DNA of 64,000 bases, from contig CAWHFX010000022.1 in NCBI GenBank assembly GCA_963828715.1, forward strand, positions 1 to 64,000, read 5' to 3'. The stretch comes from JAQGMV01 sp963828715 (GTDB lineage: Bacteria; Pseudomonadota; Gammaproteobacteria; Burkholderiales; SG8-41). A program made the translations under genes and the position numbers. Below, in pieces: positions 41,231-49,126 of the stretch. Each line of letters begins with the position of its first letter. Position 1 is the stretch's first letter. The notes under the pieces were generated by a model. It was not told the origin of the DNA. It saw only the letters and a program-made list of their open reading frames with translations, and did not search any database.

Positions 41231-42925
41231 TCAGATCTTCGCCCTGTTCTTCAGCGCCTCCGCACGAATGGCTGAAAGCGTCGTGCGCGGATTGATCGCG
41301 TCCGGGTCGATGCGCACTTCGATCAGCGCCGCGGTCGAGGCTTTCTGGGCGCGCTCGAACGCAGCCTGAAAATCAGCCGTCGTTTCGACGGTTTCGCCAT
41401 GGAAGCCGTAGGCACGCGCCAGAGCCGCGAAGTCGGGGTTCTTGAGGTCGGTGCCGCTCACGCGCCCCGGAAACTCGCGTTCCTGGTGCATGCGAATGGT
41501 GCCGTACATGCCGTTGTTGACGACGATGAACGTGATCTTCAGATCGTACTGAGCGGCCGTCGCCAGCTCCTGCCCCGTCATCATGAAATCGCCGTCGCCG
41601 GAGAGCGAAATGACGGTGCGACCGGGCTGCACGAGCTTTGCCGCGACCGCTGCCGGCACACCGTAGCCCATCGCGCCGCTCGTCGGCGCAAGCTGCGTGC
41701 GGAACGGCCCGTAGTGATAGAAGCGATGGGCCCACAACGAAAAGTTGCCGGCGCCGTTCGTAACGATCGTATCGCGCGGCACGCGCTCGCGAAGAAACTG
41801 AACGACTTCGCTCATGTTGACGCGCCCTGGCACCTGCACCGGCTGCTGCCATGCCTCGAGGTCGGCACGCGCGCCGCCGGTCCATTCGGACCAGCGTTCG
41901 CTGATCGGCTCGAGCGCCTTGGCCGCCGCCGCGAATTCCGGCATGCCTGAATTGATCAGGAGATCGCCCTGATAGACGCGGCCCAATTCTTCAGCGCCGG
42001 CGTGGACGTGAATCAGTTTCTGCTTCGGTCGCGGGATGTCGATCAGCGTGTAATTACCGGTCGTCCATTCGCCGAGGCGTGCGCCGACCACTAGAAGCAC
42101 GTCGCTCGACTTGATGCGTTCGGCGAGCTTGGGATTCAAGCCCACCGCGACGTCGCCGACGTAGTGCGGATCGCGGTTGTCGATGAGGTCCTGACAGCGA
42201 TAGGAGCAGCCGACCGGCAGGTTGTAGGCATGCACGAACGCGCGGAAGTCTGCGCACGCCTGCGCGCTCCAGCCGCCACCGCCCACGATCACGAACGGCC
42301 GCTCGGCCTGCGCGAGCATATTCCGCATCTGCCGCATGTTTTCAGGTCCGGGATGCGATGCGACCCGCTGATAGCGGCCGGTATCCGGCACCGTCGCGAC
42401 ATCGGTCTGCATGTCCTCCGGCAGCGCGAGCACGACGGGTCCCGGTCGGCCTGCCACAGCGGTGTGGAAAGCATGGCTCAGATATTCCGGGACGCGGTCG
42501 GCGCGGTCGATCTGCGCCACCCATTTCGCCATCTGCCCGTACATGCGTCGGTAATCCATCTCCTGAAACGCTTCGCGTTCGACGACACCGCCGCTGACCT
42601 GACCGATGAAGAGAATCACCGGCGTGGAATCCTGGTGCGCCGTGTGAATGCCGAGCGACGCGTTCGTGGCGCCCGGTCCACGTGTGACGAAGCAGATGCC
42701 CGGCCGGCCCGTGATCTTGCCGTACGCATCGGCCATGTTGGCCGCCCCGCCTTCCTGGCGGCAGATCACGAACTTGATCTGATCGCGTACGTCGTAGAGC
42801 GAATCGAGCACCGCGAGATACGACTCGCCAGGCACGCCGAACGCCATATCCACCCCATGTATCTTCAGGGCGTCGACGAGAATTTGCGCGCCGGTGCGGG
42901 GGCGCAGGTCAGCAGAAGTCGTCAT
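41231..42925 (-). CDS. Thiamine-pyrophosphate-dependent enzyme (acetolactate-synthase-like)
   Basis: A 564-residue ThDP enzyme. The catalytic Glu is in ICRQEGGAANMADAYGKITG (near residue 58), RGPGATNASLGIHTAHQDSTP follows, and the Mg/ThDP motif is SLSGDGDFMMTGQ...VVNNGMYGTI near residues 440-475. Related enzymes include acetolactate synthase, benzoylformate decarboxylase and sulfoacetaldehyde acetyltransferase. With no regulatory subunit and catabolic neighbours, a catabolic role is likelier than valine synthesis. It is followed by an SDR upstream on the same strand (28 bases). Confidence 0.85.
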   Translation of the reverse strand: MTTSADLRPRTGAQILVDALKIHGVDMAFGVPGESYLAVLDSLYDVRDQIKFVICRQEGGAANMADAYGKITGRPGICFVTRGPGATNASLGIHTAHQDSTPVILFIGQVSGGVVEREAFQEMDYRRMYGQMAKWVAQIDRADRVPEYLSHAFHTAVAGRPGPVVLALPEDMQTDVATVPDTGRYQRVASHPGPENMRQMRNMLAQAERPFVIVGGGGWSAQACADFRAFVHAYNLPVGCSYRCQDLIDNRDPHYVGDVAVGLNPKLAERIKSSDVLLVVGARLGEWTTGNYTLIDIPRPKQKLIHVHAGAEELGRVYQGDLLINSGMPEFAAAAKALEPISERWSEWTGGARADLEAWQQPVQVPGRVNMSEVVQFLRERVPRDTIVTNGAGNFSLWAHRFYHYGPFRTQLAPTSGAMGYGVPAAVAAKLVQPGRTVISLSGDGDFMMTGQELATAAQYDLKITFIVVNNGMYGTIRMHQEREFPGRVSGTDLKNPDFAALARAYGFHGETVETTADFQAAFERAQKASTAALIEVRIDPDAINPRTTLSAIRAEALKNRAKI

Positions 42926-42953
42926 GATTCCTCCCGAATTAAGGCTAGCACAG

Positions 42954-43733
42954 CTAACGCGCCGTCCAGCCGCCGTCTACCGTCAGGCTCGCGCCCGTTA
43001 TCATGGCCGCGGCGGGCGAGGCGAGAAACACCACGGCGCCCATGATGTCCTCGAGCTCGGCGAGGCGGCCCATCGGAATGCTTGCCATCGTGTCGTCGCG
43101 GAATTCTTTTCTGTCGAAGAACGGCCGCGTCAAAGGCGTGATCACGAATGTCGGCCCGATCGCGTTCACCCGTATGCCGTGAGGCGCGAGCTCGACCGCC
43201 ATCGCCTTGCTCAAACCTTCGATCGCATGCTTGGTCATGCAGTACACGGTTCGATTCGGCGCGCCGACATGGCCCATTTGCGATGACATGTGAATGATCG
43301 AGCCACCGCGGCCCCCCGCGATCATGCGCCGCGCAGCGGCCTGTGCGACCAGGAACGCGGCCCTGACGTTCAGATCGAGGATGCGGTCGAGCCGCTCTTC
43401 GGTGACCTGCACGAACGGTTCCGGCATATTGCCGCCGGCGTTGTTGACGAGTATGTCGATGCGCTCCAGCGCTTCGATGCGCTCCGCGATCTGGCCCGGA
43501 TCGAGAATGTCGCACACGAGCGCACGCGCTCTGCCGCCGCGTTGCGAGATTGCAGTCGCGACGGCATCCAGCTCTTCACGCGTCCGGCTTATCAGGACGA
43601 CGTCGGCGCCGGCCTCGGCGAGCGCTACGGCGCACGCGCGACCCAGCCCCCGGCCTGCTCCGGTAACGACCGCAACGCGATCGTCGAGGCGCATGGCGGG
43701 CGTGCGCGGCAGATCGAAGTCGATGTCAGGCAT
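42954..43733 (-). CDS. SDR-family oxidoreductase
   Basis: A 259-residue short-chain dehydrogenase. The cofactor motif VAVVTGAGRGLGRACAVAL, NNAGG, the catalytic Ser in IIHMSSQMGH and YxxxK in YCMTKHAIEG are all visible. The ATG at 43733 fits family length. It lies upstream of the ThDP enzyme on the same strand and is divergent from the cyclase gene across 91 bases, so the four genes may share a regulatory region. Substrate unknown. Confidence 0.85.
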   Translation of the reverse strand: MPDIDFDLPRTPAMRLDDRVAVVTGAGRGLGRACAVALAEAGADVVLISRTREELDAVATAISQRGGRARALVCDILDPGQIAERIEALERIDILVNNAGGNMPEPFVQVTEERLDRILDLNVRAAFLVAQAAARRMIAGGRGGSIIHMSSQMGHVGAPNRTVYCMTKHAIEGLSKAMAVELAPHGIRVNAIGPTFVITPLTRPFFDRKEFRDDTMASIPMGRLAELEDIMGAVVFLASPAAAMITGASLTVDGGWTAR

Positions 43734-43824
43734 AGGGTGTTCTCTTCCGGCCGATGCTACACGATCGTGCGCAACGCTTCGGGCCGGCACTACAATTCTT
43801 CGAATCATCAGGAGAGAGGGTTAC

Positions 43825-44790
43825 ATGAGAGCCGCCAGAAAGTACAGCAAGCAGGACGTCCTCGACATGGCGAAGCGATGCTCGAACTGGGGTCGCTGGG
43901 GACCGGACGACGAGCTGGGCGTGCTCAATTTCATCACGCCGGAAGATGTGGCGAACGCCGCAAAGCTCGTCCAGCGCGGCAAGGTGTTCGCATTGGGGCT
44001 TCCGCTCGATGAAAAGGGACCGCAGCGCGGATTGTTCGGCGGGCGCTGGAATCCTCTGCATCAGATGCTTGCGACGGGCACCGATGCGGTCGCGGGCGTG
44101 CAGGACGAAACCGTCGGCCTGCGCTACGCCGACGACGCGATCAATCTGCCGACGCAGTGCGCGACGCAGTGGGACGCACTGGCGCACGTCTTTCTGATCG
44201 ACAAGATGTGGAACGGCTATCCCGCGACGCTCGTCGATTCACGCGGGGCGAAGAAGTGCGGCATCCAGCATTTCCGCGACAAGATGGTCGGTCGCGGCGT
44301 GCTGCTCGACGTCGCGCGCTACAAGGGCGTCGCGGCGCTCGAAGACGGCTATCCCATCACGATCGCGGAACTGGAAGAAACGGCCGCGCGGCAGAAGGTG
44401 CAGGTGCGCCGCGGCGACTTCGTGATCATCCGGACGGGTCAGATGGAAGACTGCCTGCAGAAAGGCGACTGGGGCGGCTACGCCGGTGGTGACGCGCCCG
44501 GCCTCGCGTTCGAAACGTGCGAATGGATCCACAGGAAGGAGATTGCAGCGATCTGCTCGGACACCTGGGGCATCGAAGTGCGCCCGAACGAATCGCCCGA
44601 AGACGTGAATCAGCCGTTCCACTGGGTCACCATCCCGGCGATCGGTATCGTGCACGGTGAGATCATGTATCTGAAGGATCTCGCGGACGACTGTGCGGCA
44701 GATGGAAGATACGAGTTCTTCTTCAGCGCGCCACCGCTCAACATCACCAACGGCACCGGCTCGCCGATCAATCCGCAGGCGATCAAATGA
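43825..44790 (+). CDS. Cyclase family protein (kynurenine-formamidase-like fold)
   Basis: A 321-residue metal-dependent hydrolase of the cyclase superfamily. The usual HxGTHxD metal motif appears as CATQWDALAH (near residue 112), the variant seen in the longer cyclase subgroup; CSDTWGIEVRP lies near 250. Related proteins hydrolyse N-formylkynurenine, isatin or lactone-type substrates. AGGAGAGAGGG precedes the ATG by 6 bases. Its stop overlaps the ATG of the histidinol-dehydrogenase-like gene (ATGA), which implies one transcript. Confidence 0.82.
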   Translation: MRAARKYSKQDVLDMAKRCSNWGRWGPDDELGVLNFITPEDVANAAKLVQRGKVFALGLPLDEKGPQRGLFGGRWNPLHQMLATGTDAVAGVQDETVGLRYADDAINLPTQCATQWDALAHVFLIDKMWNGYPATLVDSRGAKKCGIQHFRDKMVGRGVLLDVARYKGVAALEDGYPITIAELEETAARQKVQVRRGDFVIIRTGQMEDCLQKGDWGGYAGGDAPGLAFETCEWIHRKEIAAICSDTWGIEVRPNESPEDVNQPFHWVTIPAIGIVHGEIMYLKDLADDCAADGRYEFFFSAPPLNITNGTGSPINPQAIK

Positions 44791-46079
44791 AATACATCAA
44801 ACGCGGCATCTCCAGCGAAGCGGCTGACGAATCGGACCGCAAGGTCCGCCAGACCGTCGAGCAGATCCTGGCGGACGTGCGTGCGCGCGGTGACGCCGCA
44901 GTGCGCGAGTTGTCTCATAAATTCGATAAATGGTCACCGCCGTCGTTCCGGCTGGGCAAGGAGGACGTCGCTTCGATCGTCAGGAAAGTACCGGAAGCGA
45001 CGATCGCGGACATCCAGTTCGCGCAGCAGCAGATTCGCAACTTCGCGCAGGCGCAGCGCAACGCGCTGAAGGACATCGAGATCGAAACATTGCCCGGCGT
45101 GACACTCGGGCACAAGAACATCCCGGTCGCCAGCGTCGGCTGCTACGTACCGGGCGGACGCTATCCGATGGTCGCTTCCGCGCACATGAGCATCGTCACA
45201 GCGAAGGTCGCCGGCGTTCCGCGCGTCATCGCAGCTACGCCGCCGAACGAAGGCGAACCGCATCCGGCGACCATCGCCGCCATGCATCTCGGCGGCGCCG
45301 ACGAAATCTACGTGCTGGGCGGCGTGCAGGCGGTGGCGGCCATGGCGCTCGGTACCGAGACGGTATCGCCTGTGGACATGCTCGTCGGCCCGGGCAATGC
45401 ATACGTTGCCGAAGCGAAGCGTCAGCTCTACGGCCGCGTCGGGATCGATTTGTTCGCGGGCCCCACGGAAATCCTCGTTATCGCAGACGACAGTGCCGAC
45501 GTGAAGATGGTCGCCGTCGATCTGCTGGGGCAGGCGGAGCATGGACCGACTTCGCCTGCGATTCTCATCACGACCTCGCGCGCGCTGGCGGAAAGTCTGC
45601 CAGCAGAAATCGAGCGCCAGCTCAAGGTGCTGCCGACCGCGGACGTCGCGGGTCAGGCGTGGCGCGACTATGGGCAGATCATCCTCGTGGACAGTCTCGA
45701 TGAAGCCGTCACGGAAGCGGACGCCGTCGCGGCCGAGCACGTCGAGATTCTCACGCGCGAGCCGCGCTACTTTCTCGAGCGCATGCGCAACTATGGCTCG
45801 ATGTTCCTCGGACCCGAGACGAACGTGGCCTACGGCGACAAGGTGATCGGCACGAACCACACGCTTCCCACGAAAGGCGCCGCGCGTTATACCGGCGGCC
45901 TGTGGGTCGGCAAGTTCCTGAAGACCGTGACCTATCAGGAATGCACGCCGGAAGCGAGCGTCGTGGTCGGAGAATACTGCTCCCGCCTGTGCGAGATCGA
46001 GCGCTTCTGGGGCCACAAGGAGCAGGCGGACCTACGCCTGCGCGTCTACGGTGGCCGCGATATCGGGCTGCATAAGTGA
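44787..46079 (+). CDS. Histidinol-dehydrogenase-like alcohol dehydrogenase
   Basis: A 430-residue NAD- and Zn-dependent dehydrogenase of the HisD family. Signatures are VGCYVPGGRYPMVASAHMSIV, the GGVQAVAAMALGTETV loop, DLFAGPTEILVIAD, LLGQAEHGPTSPA with metal ligands, and HTLPTKGAARYTGGL. It lacks his-operon neighbours and overlaps a cyclase gene, so it is probably one of the catabolic HisD paralogues (as sulfopropanediol dehydrogenase HpsN is) acting on a diol or hydroxy acid. Its end overlaps the convergent cobA gene by 48 bases. Confidence 0.82.
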   Translation: MKYIKRGISSEAADESDRKVRQTVEQILADVRARGDAAVRELSHKFDKWSPPSFRLGKEDVASIVRKVPEATIADIQFAQQQIRNFAQAQRNALKDIEIETLPGVTLGHKNIPVASVGCYVPGGRYPMVASAHMSIVTAKVAGVPRVIAATPPNEGEPHPATIAAMHLGGADEIYVLGGVQAVAAMALGTETVSPVDMLVGPGNAYVAEAKRQLYGRVGIDLFAGPTEILVIADDSADVKMVAVDLLGQAEHGPTSPAILITTSRALAESLPAEIERQLKVLPTADVAGQAWRDYGQIILVDSLDEAVTEADAVAAEHVEILTREPRYFLERMRNYGSMFLGPETNVAYGDKVIGTNHTLPTKGAARYTGGLWVGKFLKTVTYQECTPEASVVVGEYCSRLCEIERFWGHKEQADLRLRVYGGRDIGLHK

Positions 46080-46790
46080 GTTGGCGCTACCCGCCACTTC
46101 CCCGATCACCATGATCGCGGGGCTCGCGATTTCGTGTGTCGCGATATCGCGCACGAGACAGTCGAGCCGGGTGGACAGGCGACGTTCCCGCGGCACCGAT
46201 GCGTTCTCGACGACTGCGATCGGCGTCGAACCGGCCATGCCTGCTGCGAGCAGCGAATCCTGTACTGCGCGGCAGCGGGCGATGCCCATGTAGACGACGA
46301 GCGTGGTGCCACTCTTCACGAGCGCTGCCCAGTCGGGCTCGTGGTCGGACGTGTGCGCCGTGACGAACGTGACACTCTGGGCGAAGCGCCGATGCGTGAG
46401 CGGTACGCCAGCAGACGCAGCCGCGGCCAGACTCGCCGTAATGCCGTTGACGACTTCGTATTCGACACCGGCTCGTGCGAGGGCTTCGATTTCTTCTCCA
46501 CCGCGGCCGAAGATGAAAGGATCGCCGCCTTTCAGCCGCACGACGGTATGGCCTGCCTGCGCTTCGGAGATCATCAGACGCTCGATGAACGCCTGCGGCG
46601 TGGATCTGCACCCCCCGCGTTTGCCGACCCTGATCACGCGTGCGCCTTCGCGTATGTGCACGAGGATGGCGCGATTCACGAGATCGTCTACCAGCACGAC
46701 GTCCGCCCGCCCCAGGACGCGCACTGCTTTGAGCGTGAGCAGCTCGGGATCTCCGGGTCCCGCGCCGACGAGATAGACCTTACCGTTCAT
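46032..46790 (-). CDS. cobA: Uroporphyrinogen-III C-methyltransferase
   Basis: A 252-residue SAM-dependent methyltransferase that makes precorrin-2 for siroheme. Signatures are VYLVGAGPGDPELLTLKAVRVLGRADVVLVDDLV, VRLKGGDPFIFGRGGEE, VNGITASLAAAASAGVPLTHR and LVVYMGI. It lacks the N-terminal CysG dehydrogenase/ferrochelatase part. Siroheme is the cofactor of NirB, coded 2.3 kb upstream on the same strand. The ATG overlaps the ybiB stop region, consistent with one nitrogen-assimilation operon. Confidence 0.9.
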   Translation of the reverse strand: MNGKVYLVGAGPGDPELLTLKAVRVLGRADVVLVDDLVNRAILVHIREGARVIRVGKRGGCRSTPQAFIERLMISEAQAGHTVVRLKGGDPFIFGRGGEEIEALARAGVEYEVVNGITASLAAAASAGVPLTHRRFAQSVTFVTAHTSDHEPDWAALVKSGTTLVVYMGIARCRAVQDSLLAAGMAGSTPIAVVENASVPRERRLSTRLDCLVRDIATHEIASPAIMVIGEVAGSANSLMQPDIAATVDAQA

Positions 46791-47733
46791 CGGCCTGTGG
46801 CCGCATCGCCGCCATCGCTGCGAGCGCGCGCTGGCAGCACTCGACCTGGTGTTCGATCGCGCGCGGCACCGGTGCCTGTCCCGCCAGCACGGACTCGATC
46901 CAGCGTGCGGTAACGTGCGGATCGCGATCCTGCGGGATCTCGGGCGCATCGCGCGCCCCCGTTTCGTCCTTCCATGAATACGAATGGCCATCGAACGCCC
47001 ATTCGAGCGAGGGTTCCCGGCGCGGGTGTGCCACGGCTTCACCTTCCGCGCCGCGCAGCAGCAGCGCGGCCGTATCCAGCGTGGTGAAGTACTCACGCAT
47101 GCGCGTGAGGTAATCCGGATGTGTCACGCTCACGAGACGAAGTGCGGGCCCTGCGAACGGCTGCAGCATTTTCACGAGGGTGTGCGTCGAGTTCCGCACG
47201 CCGAGCGTTGCACGCAGTGCGAGCATGACCGCGATCTCGGGCGCGAGTGCTTCGATGGGCATGAAAGCGACCCCGCGCGTGCCGAGCGCCTTGCGCACGT
47301 CGGCAGCCGAAAAGGACGATTCGAACCCGAGGGCAGCGAGTACTTCGCGCGTGGTCACGCGGCCCCGGTCCGCGGTCACCCCATGGATGAGCACCGGCAT
47401 GCCGGCTCGGGCGAGCAGCAGTGCGAGCAGCGGAACCAGGTTCGGCAGGTGACGCGCACCGTTATAGGTGGGGATGACCACGGGCGTCCCCACCGAAGGC
47501 ATCGGCAGATGGTTGTAGCTCGCTTCGGCGGCTGCCAGAAAGCCGGCCAGTTCCTCCAGCGACTCGCCCTTGACGCGCAACGCAATCAGGATCGCGCCGA
47601 GCTGAAGGTCCGGGACGAGACCGCCGAGCATGGCCGAAAACAGGGAACGGGCGTCGTTGCGCGAGAGGTTGCCCGCCGATTTCGCGCCGCGACCGATTTC
47701 CTTGATGAATTGCGCTAGCGAGGTCTCATCCAT
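46780..47733 (-). CDS. ybiB: YbiB-like anthranilate-phosphoribosyltransferase-fold protein
   Basis: A 317-residue protein related to TrpD. The N-terminal helical domain (SLAQFIKEIGRGAKSAGNLSRNDARSLFSAML) and PVVIPTYNGARHLPNLVPLLALLLARAGMPVLIHG are visible. The GTGGDG anthranilate/PRPP motif of TrpD is replaced by PTYNGARH, as in YbiB, a nucleic-acid-binding TrpD paralogue. Lying between nasA and cobA is its usual place in betaproteobacteria. The ATG at 47733 gives family length; an in-frame extension reaches 47820. Confidence 0.82.
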   Translation of the reverse strand: MDETSLAQFIKEIGRGAKSAGNLSRNDARSLFSAMLGGLVPDLQLGAILIALRVKGESLEELAGFLAAAEASYNHLPMPSVGTPVVIPTYNGARHLPNLVPLLALLLARAGMPVLIHGVTADRGRVTTREVLAALGFESSFSAADVRKALGTRGVAFMPIEALAPEIAVMLALRATLGVRNSTHTLVKMLQPFAGPALRLVSVTHPDYLTRMREYFTTLDTAALLLRGAEGEAVAHPRREPSLEWAFDGHSYSWKDETGARDAPEIPQDRDPHVTARWIESVLAGQAPVPRAIEHQVECCQRALAAMAAMRPQADER

Positions 47734-47821
47734 GTGCGATTCCCGACCAAGAATCGTACCGCGATAAGACGCATCGAGTTCACGGCCGGTACGAAAGGGC
47801 GACATGTGCCTGGGTTCCATT

Positions 47822-48451
47822 CTATCGCTCCGACAACCGGTCGCCCTCAGGAAGCCGGCATGGGCTGGCTTGAAGCCTCGACGCCTGCTGCTGCATATCG
47901 CGACCGCCTACGAGATGTTTGAGCTCCGGGAGGCAGGAACCGCAGTTCGTGCCGCACTTGAGCACGCCCTGAAGCGCACGCAAAGGATCGTCGCAGATCG
48001 CCGACGTCTCGAGAAAGGCGCGGATCTCGCGCTCGCTCACGCCGAAGCACGAGCACACGACAGGGCCGCGCGGCTTCTTCGCCTCGAGGCGCGCGCCTGG
48101 CGCGAGCAGAAGCGTCCCCAGATTCGAAACGACTTCCTGGTTTTCGAACAGCTCACGCAGCCACGGCTCCGCTGTCGTGTCACCTGCGAGCCGCACCGCC
48201 TCGATGCACCCCGCCTGCACGCGCACGCGCCGGCCGATGCCGCGGCGGACGTCTTCGTACGTGAGCGTATGGTTATTGTCGAGTCCGAAGATCGAATCGA
48301 GGGCCGCGATCAGTCGCGGATCGGGAGCAGCTGCCGCTGCGGCTCGCATGAGCACAGCCGTGCGCTCGCCTCCGGTGACGCAACCGACCCCGCAGTAGCA
48401 GCACGTGGATTTAGAGTCCCTAACATAATGAGCGGCGGCGCGCGCTGTCAC
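47822..48451 (-). pseudogene. nasA: Assimilatory nitrate reductase remnant with large internal deletion
   Basis: A 209-residue ORF that joins the first ~12 recognisable residues of NasA (STCCYCGVGC, the 4Fe-4S site) directly to its C-terminal ~180 residues: RRGIGRRVRVQAGCIEAVRLAG, then a BFD-like 2Fe-2S domain VVCSCFGVSEREI...KCGTNCGSCLPELKHLV. The whole molybdopterin catalytic region, about 650 residues in the family, is absent. The product cannot reduce nitrate. It could be a genomic deletion or an assembly collapse. The first codons (MTARAAAHYVRDS) lie in the inverted-repeat element upstream. Confidence 0.75.
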
Positions 48452-48680
48452 GATTTTCGCTCAGATCAAGGAGTGCGACGAAGCCAATGTCGAGAACCTT
48501 GGCAAGGAGCACGACGCAGAGATGGGCGAAAAGTCGTGACAGCCCTTCGGGTTGCGGCCAAAATCGCGCCTTACTGCGTCGGCCACCTCGACCGTATTGT
48601 CGATACGCTCTTCGGTGTCCTCCTTGTCATCCACAATTTTGGCTCGCAACGCGCACTCGCGTCATTGTGTTAGGGACTCT
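48413..48680. repeat. MITE-like element with 19-bp terminal inverted repeats and nested hairpin
   Basis: Ends are AGAGTCCCTAACATAATGA (48413-48431) and TCATTGTGTTAGGGACTCT (48662-48680), inverted copies with one mismatch. Inside, GCTGTCACGATTTTCGC (48444-48460) pairs with GCGAAAAGTCGTGACAGC (48526-48543). The 268-bp element has no convincing gene. It fills exactly the space between the nirD stop codon and the nasA remnant, and its left end supplies that remnant's first codons. Confidence 0.75.
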
Positions 48681-49126
48681 CAACGGTTTTCACCGCCGTT
48701 CGCGCTCAGAGCGACGAATACGAAATCGCCTTCGATCTTCACGTCGAAGGTTTCGACCTGACCTTTGTCAGGGGCTACTGCGCAGCCGGAAGGCAATTCG
48801 ACGTTGGTATTGTGCAGTGGACACGCAACACGGTCGCCGTAAACGATACCCTGCGACAGCGGACCACCACGGTGGGGGCAACGATCGGCAAGCGCGAAAA
48901 AGGTATCGCTCGCGGTGCGGAAGATCGCGATGTTGCCGCCGTAAGGCCGGCGTACGACCCGTGCGCCCAGCCGCGGGATGTCCTCGCGCGCGCAGATGCG
49001 GGTCCACCGCTTGCCGTGATCCGGTCCGTTCGGGCTTTCGGAGCTCCCTGCCGACGATGGAAGCCCGGCTGTGTCCGGTGGCGTCGTCAGGGGCTGACTG
49101 ACTGCTGCGGACATGCGGGCCATCAT
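48680..49126 (-). CDS. nirD: Nitrite reductase (NADH) small subunit, Rieske-type
   Basis: A 148-residue protein. The N-terminal ~38 residues are a Ser/Pro-rich extension, then a Rieske-like fold with CPHRGGPL and CPLHNTNVEL, the Cys-x-His pairs of NirD. It is the small partner of siroheme NirB. Its ATG overlaps the nirB stop (ATGA; a second ATG follows directly). The stop codon abuts the right end of the MITE-like element. Confidence 0.88.
   Translation of the reverse strand: MMARMSAAVSQPLTTPPDTAGLPSSAGSSESPNGPDHGKRWTRICAREDIPRLGARVVRRPYGGNIAIFRTASDTFFALADRCPHRGGPLSQGIVYGDRVACPLHNTNVELPSGCAVAPDKGQVETFDVKIEGDFVFVALSANGGENR

Noticed and set aside
41231..42925. Biosynthetic acetolactate synthase ilvB
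   Set aside because: No ilvN or ilvC neighbours; adjacent SDR, cyclase and HisD-like genes point to catabolism. Family membership alone does not fix the substrate.
44787..46079. Histidine biosynthesis hisD
   Set aside because: No his genes nearby and it is translationally coupled to a catabolic cyclase gene; a paralogue with another substrate is likelier.
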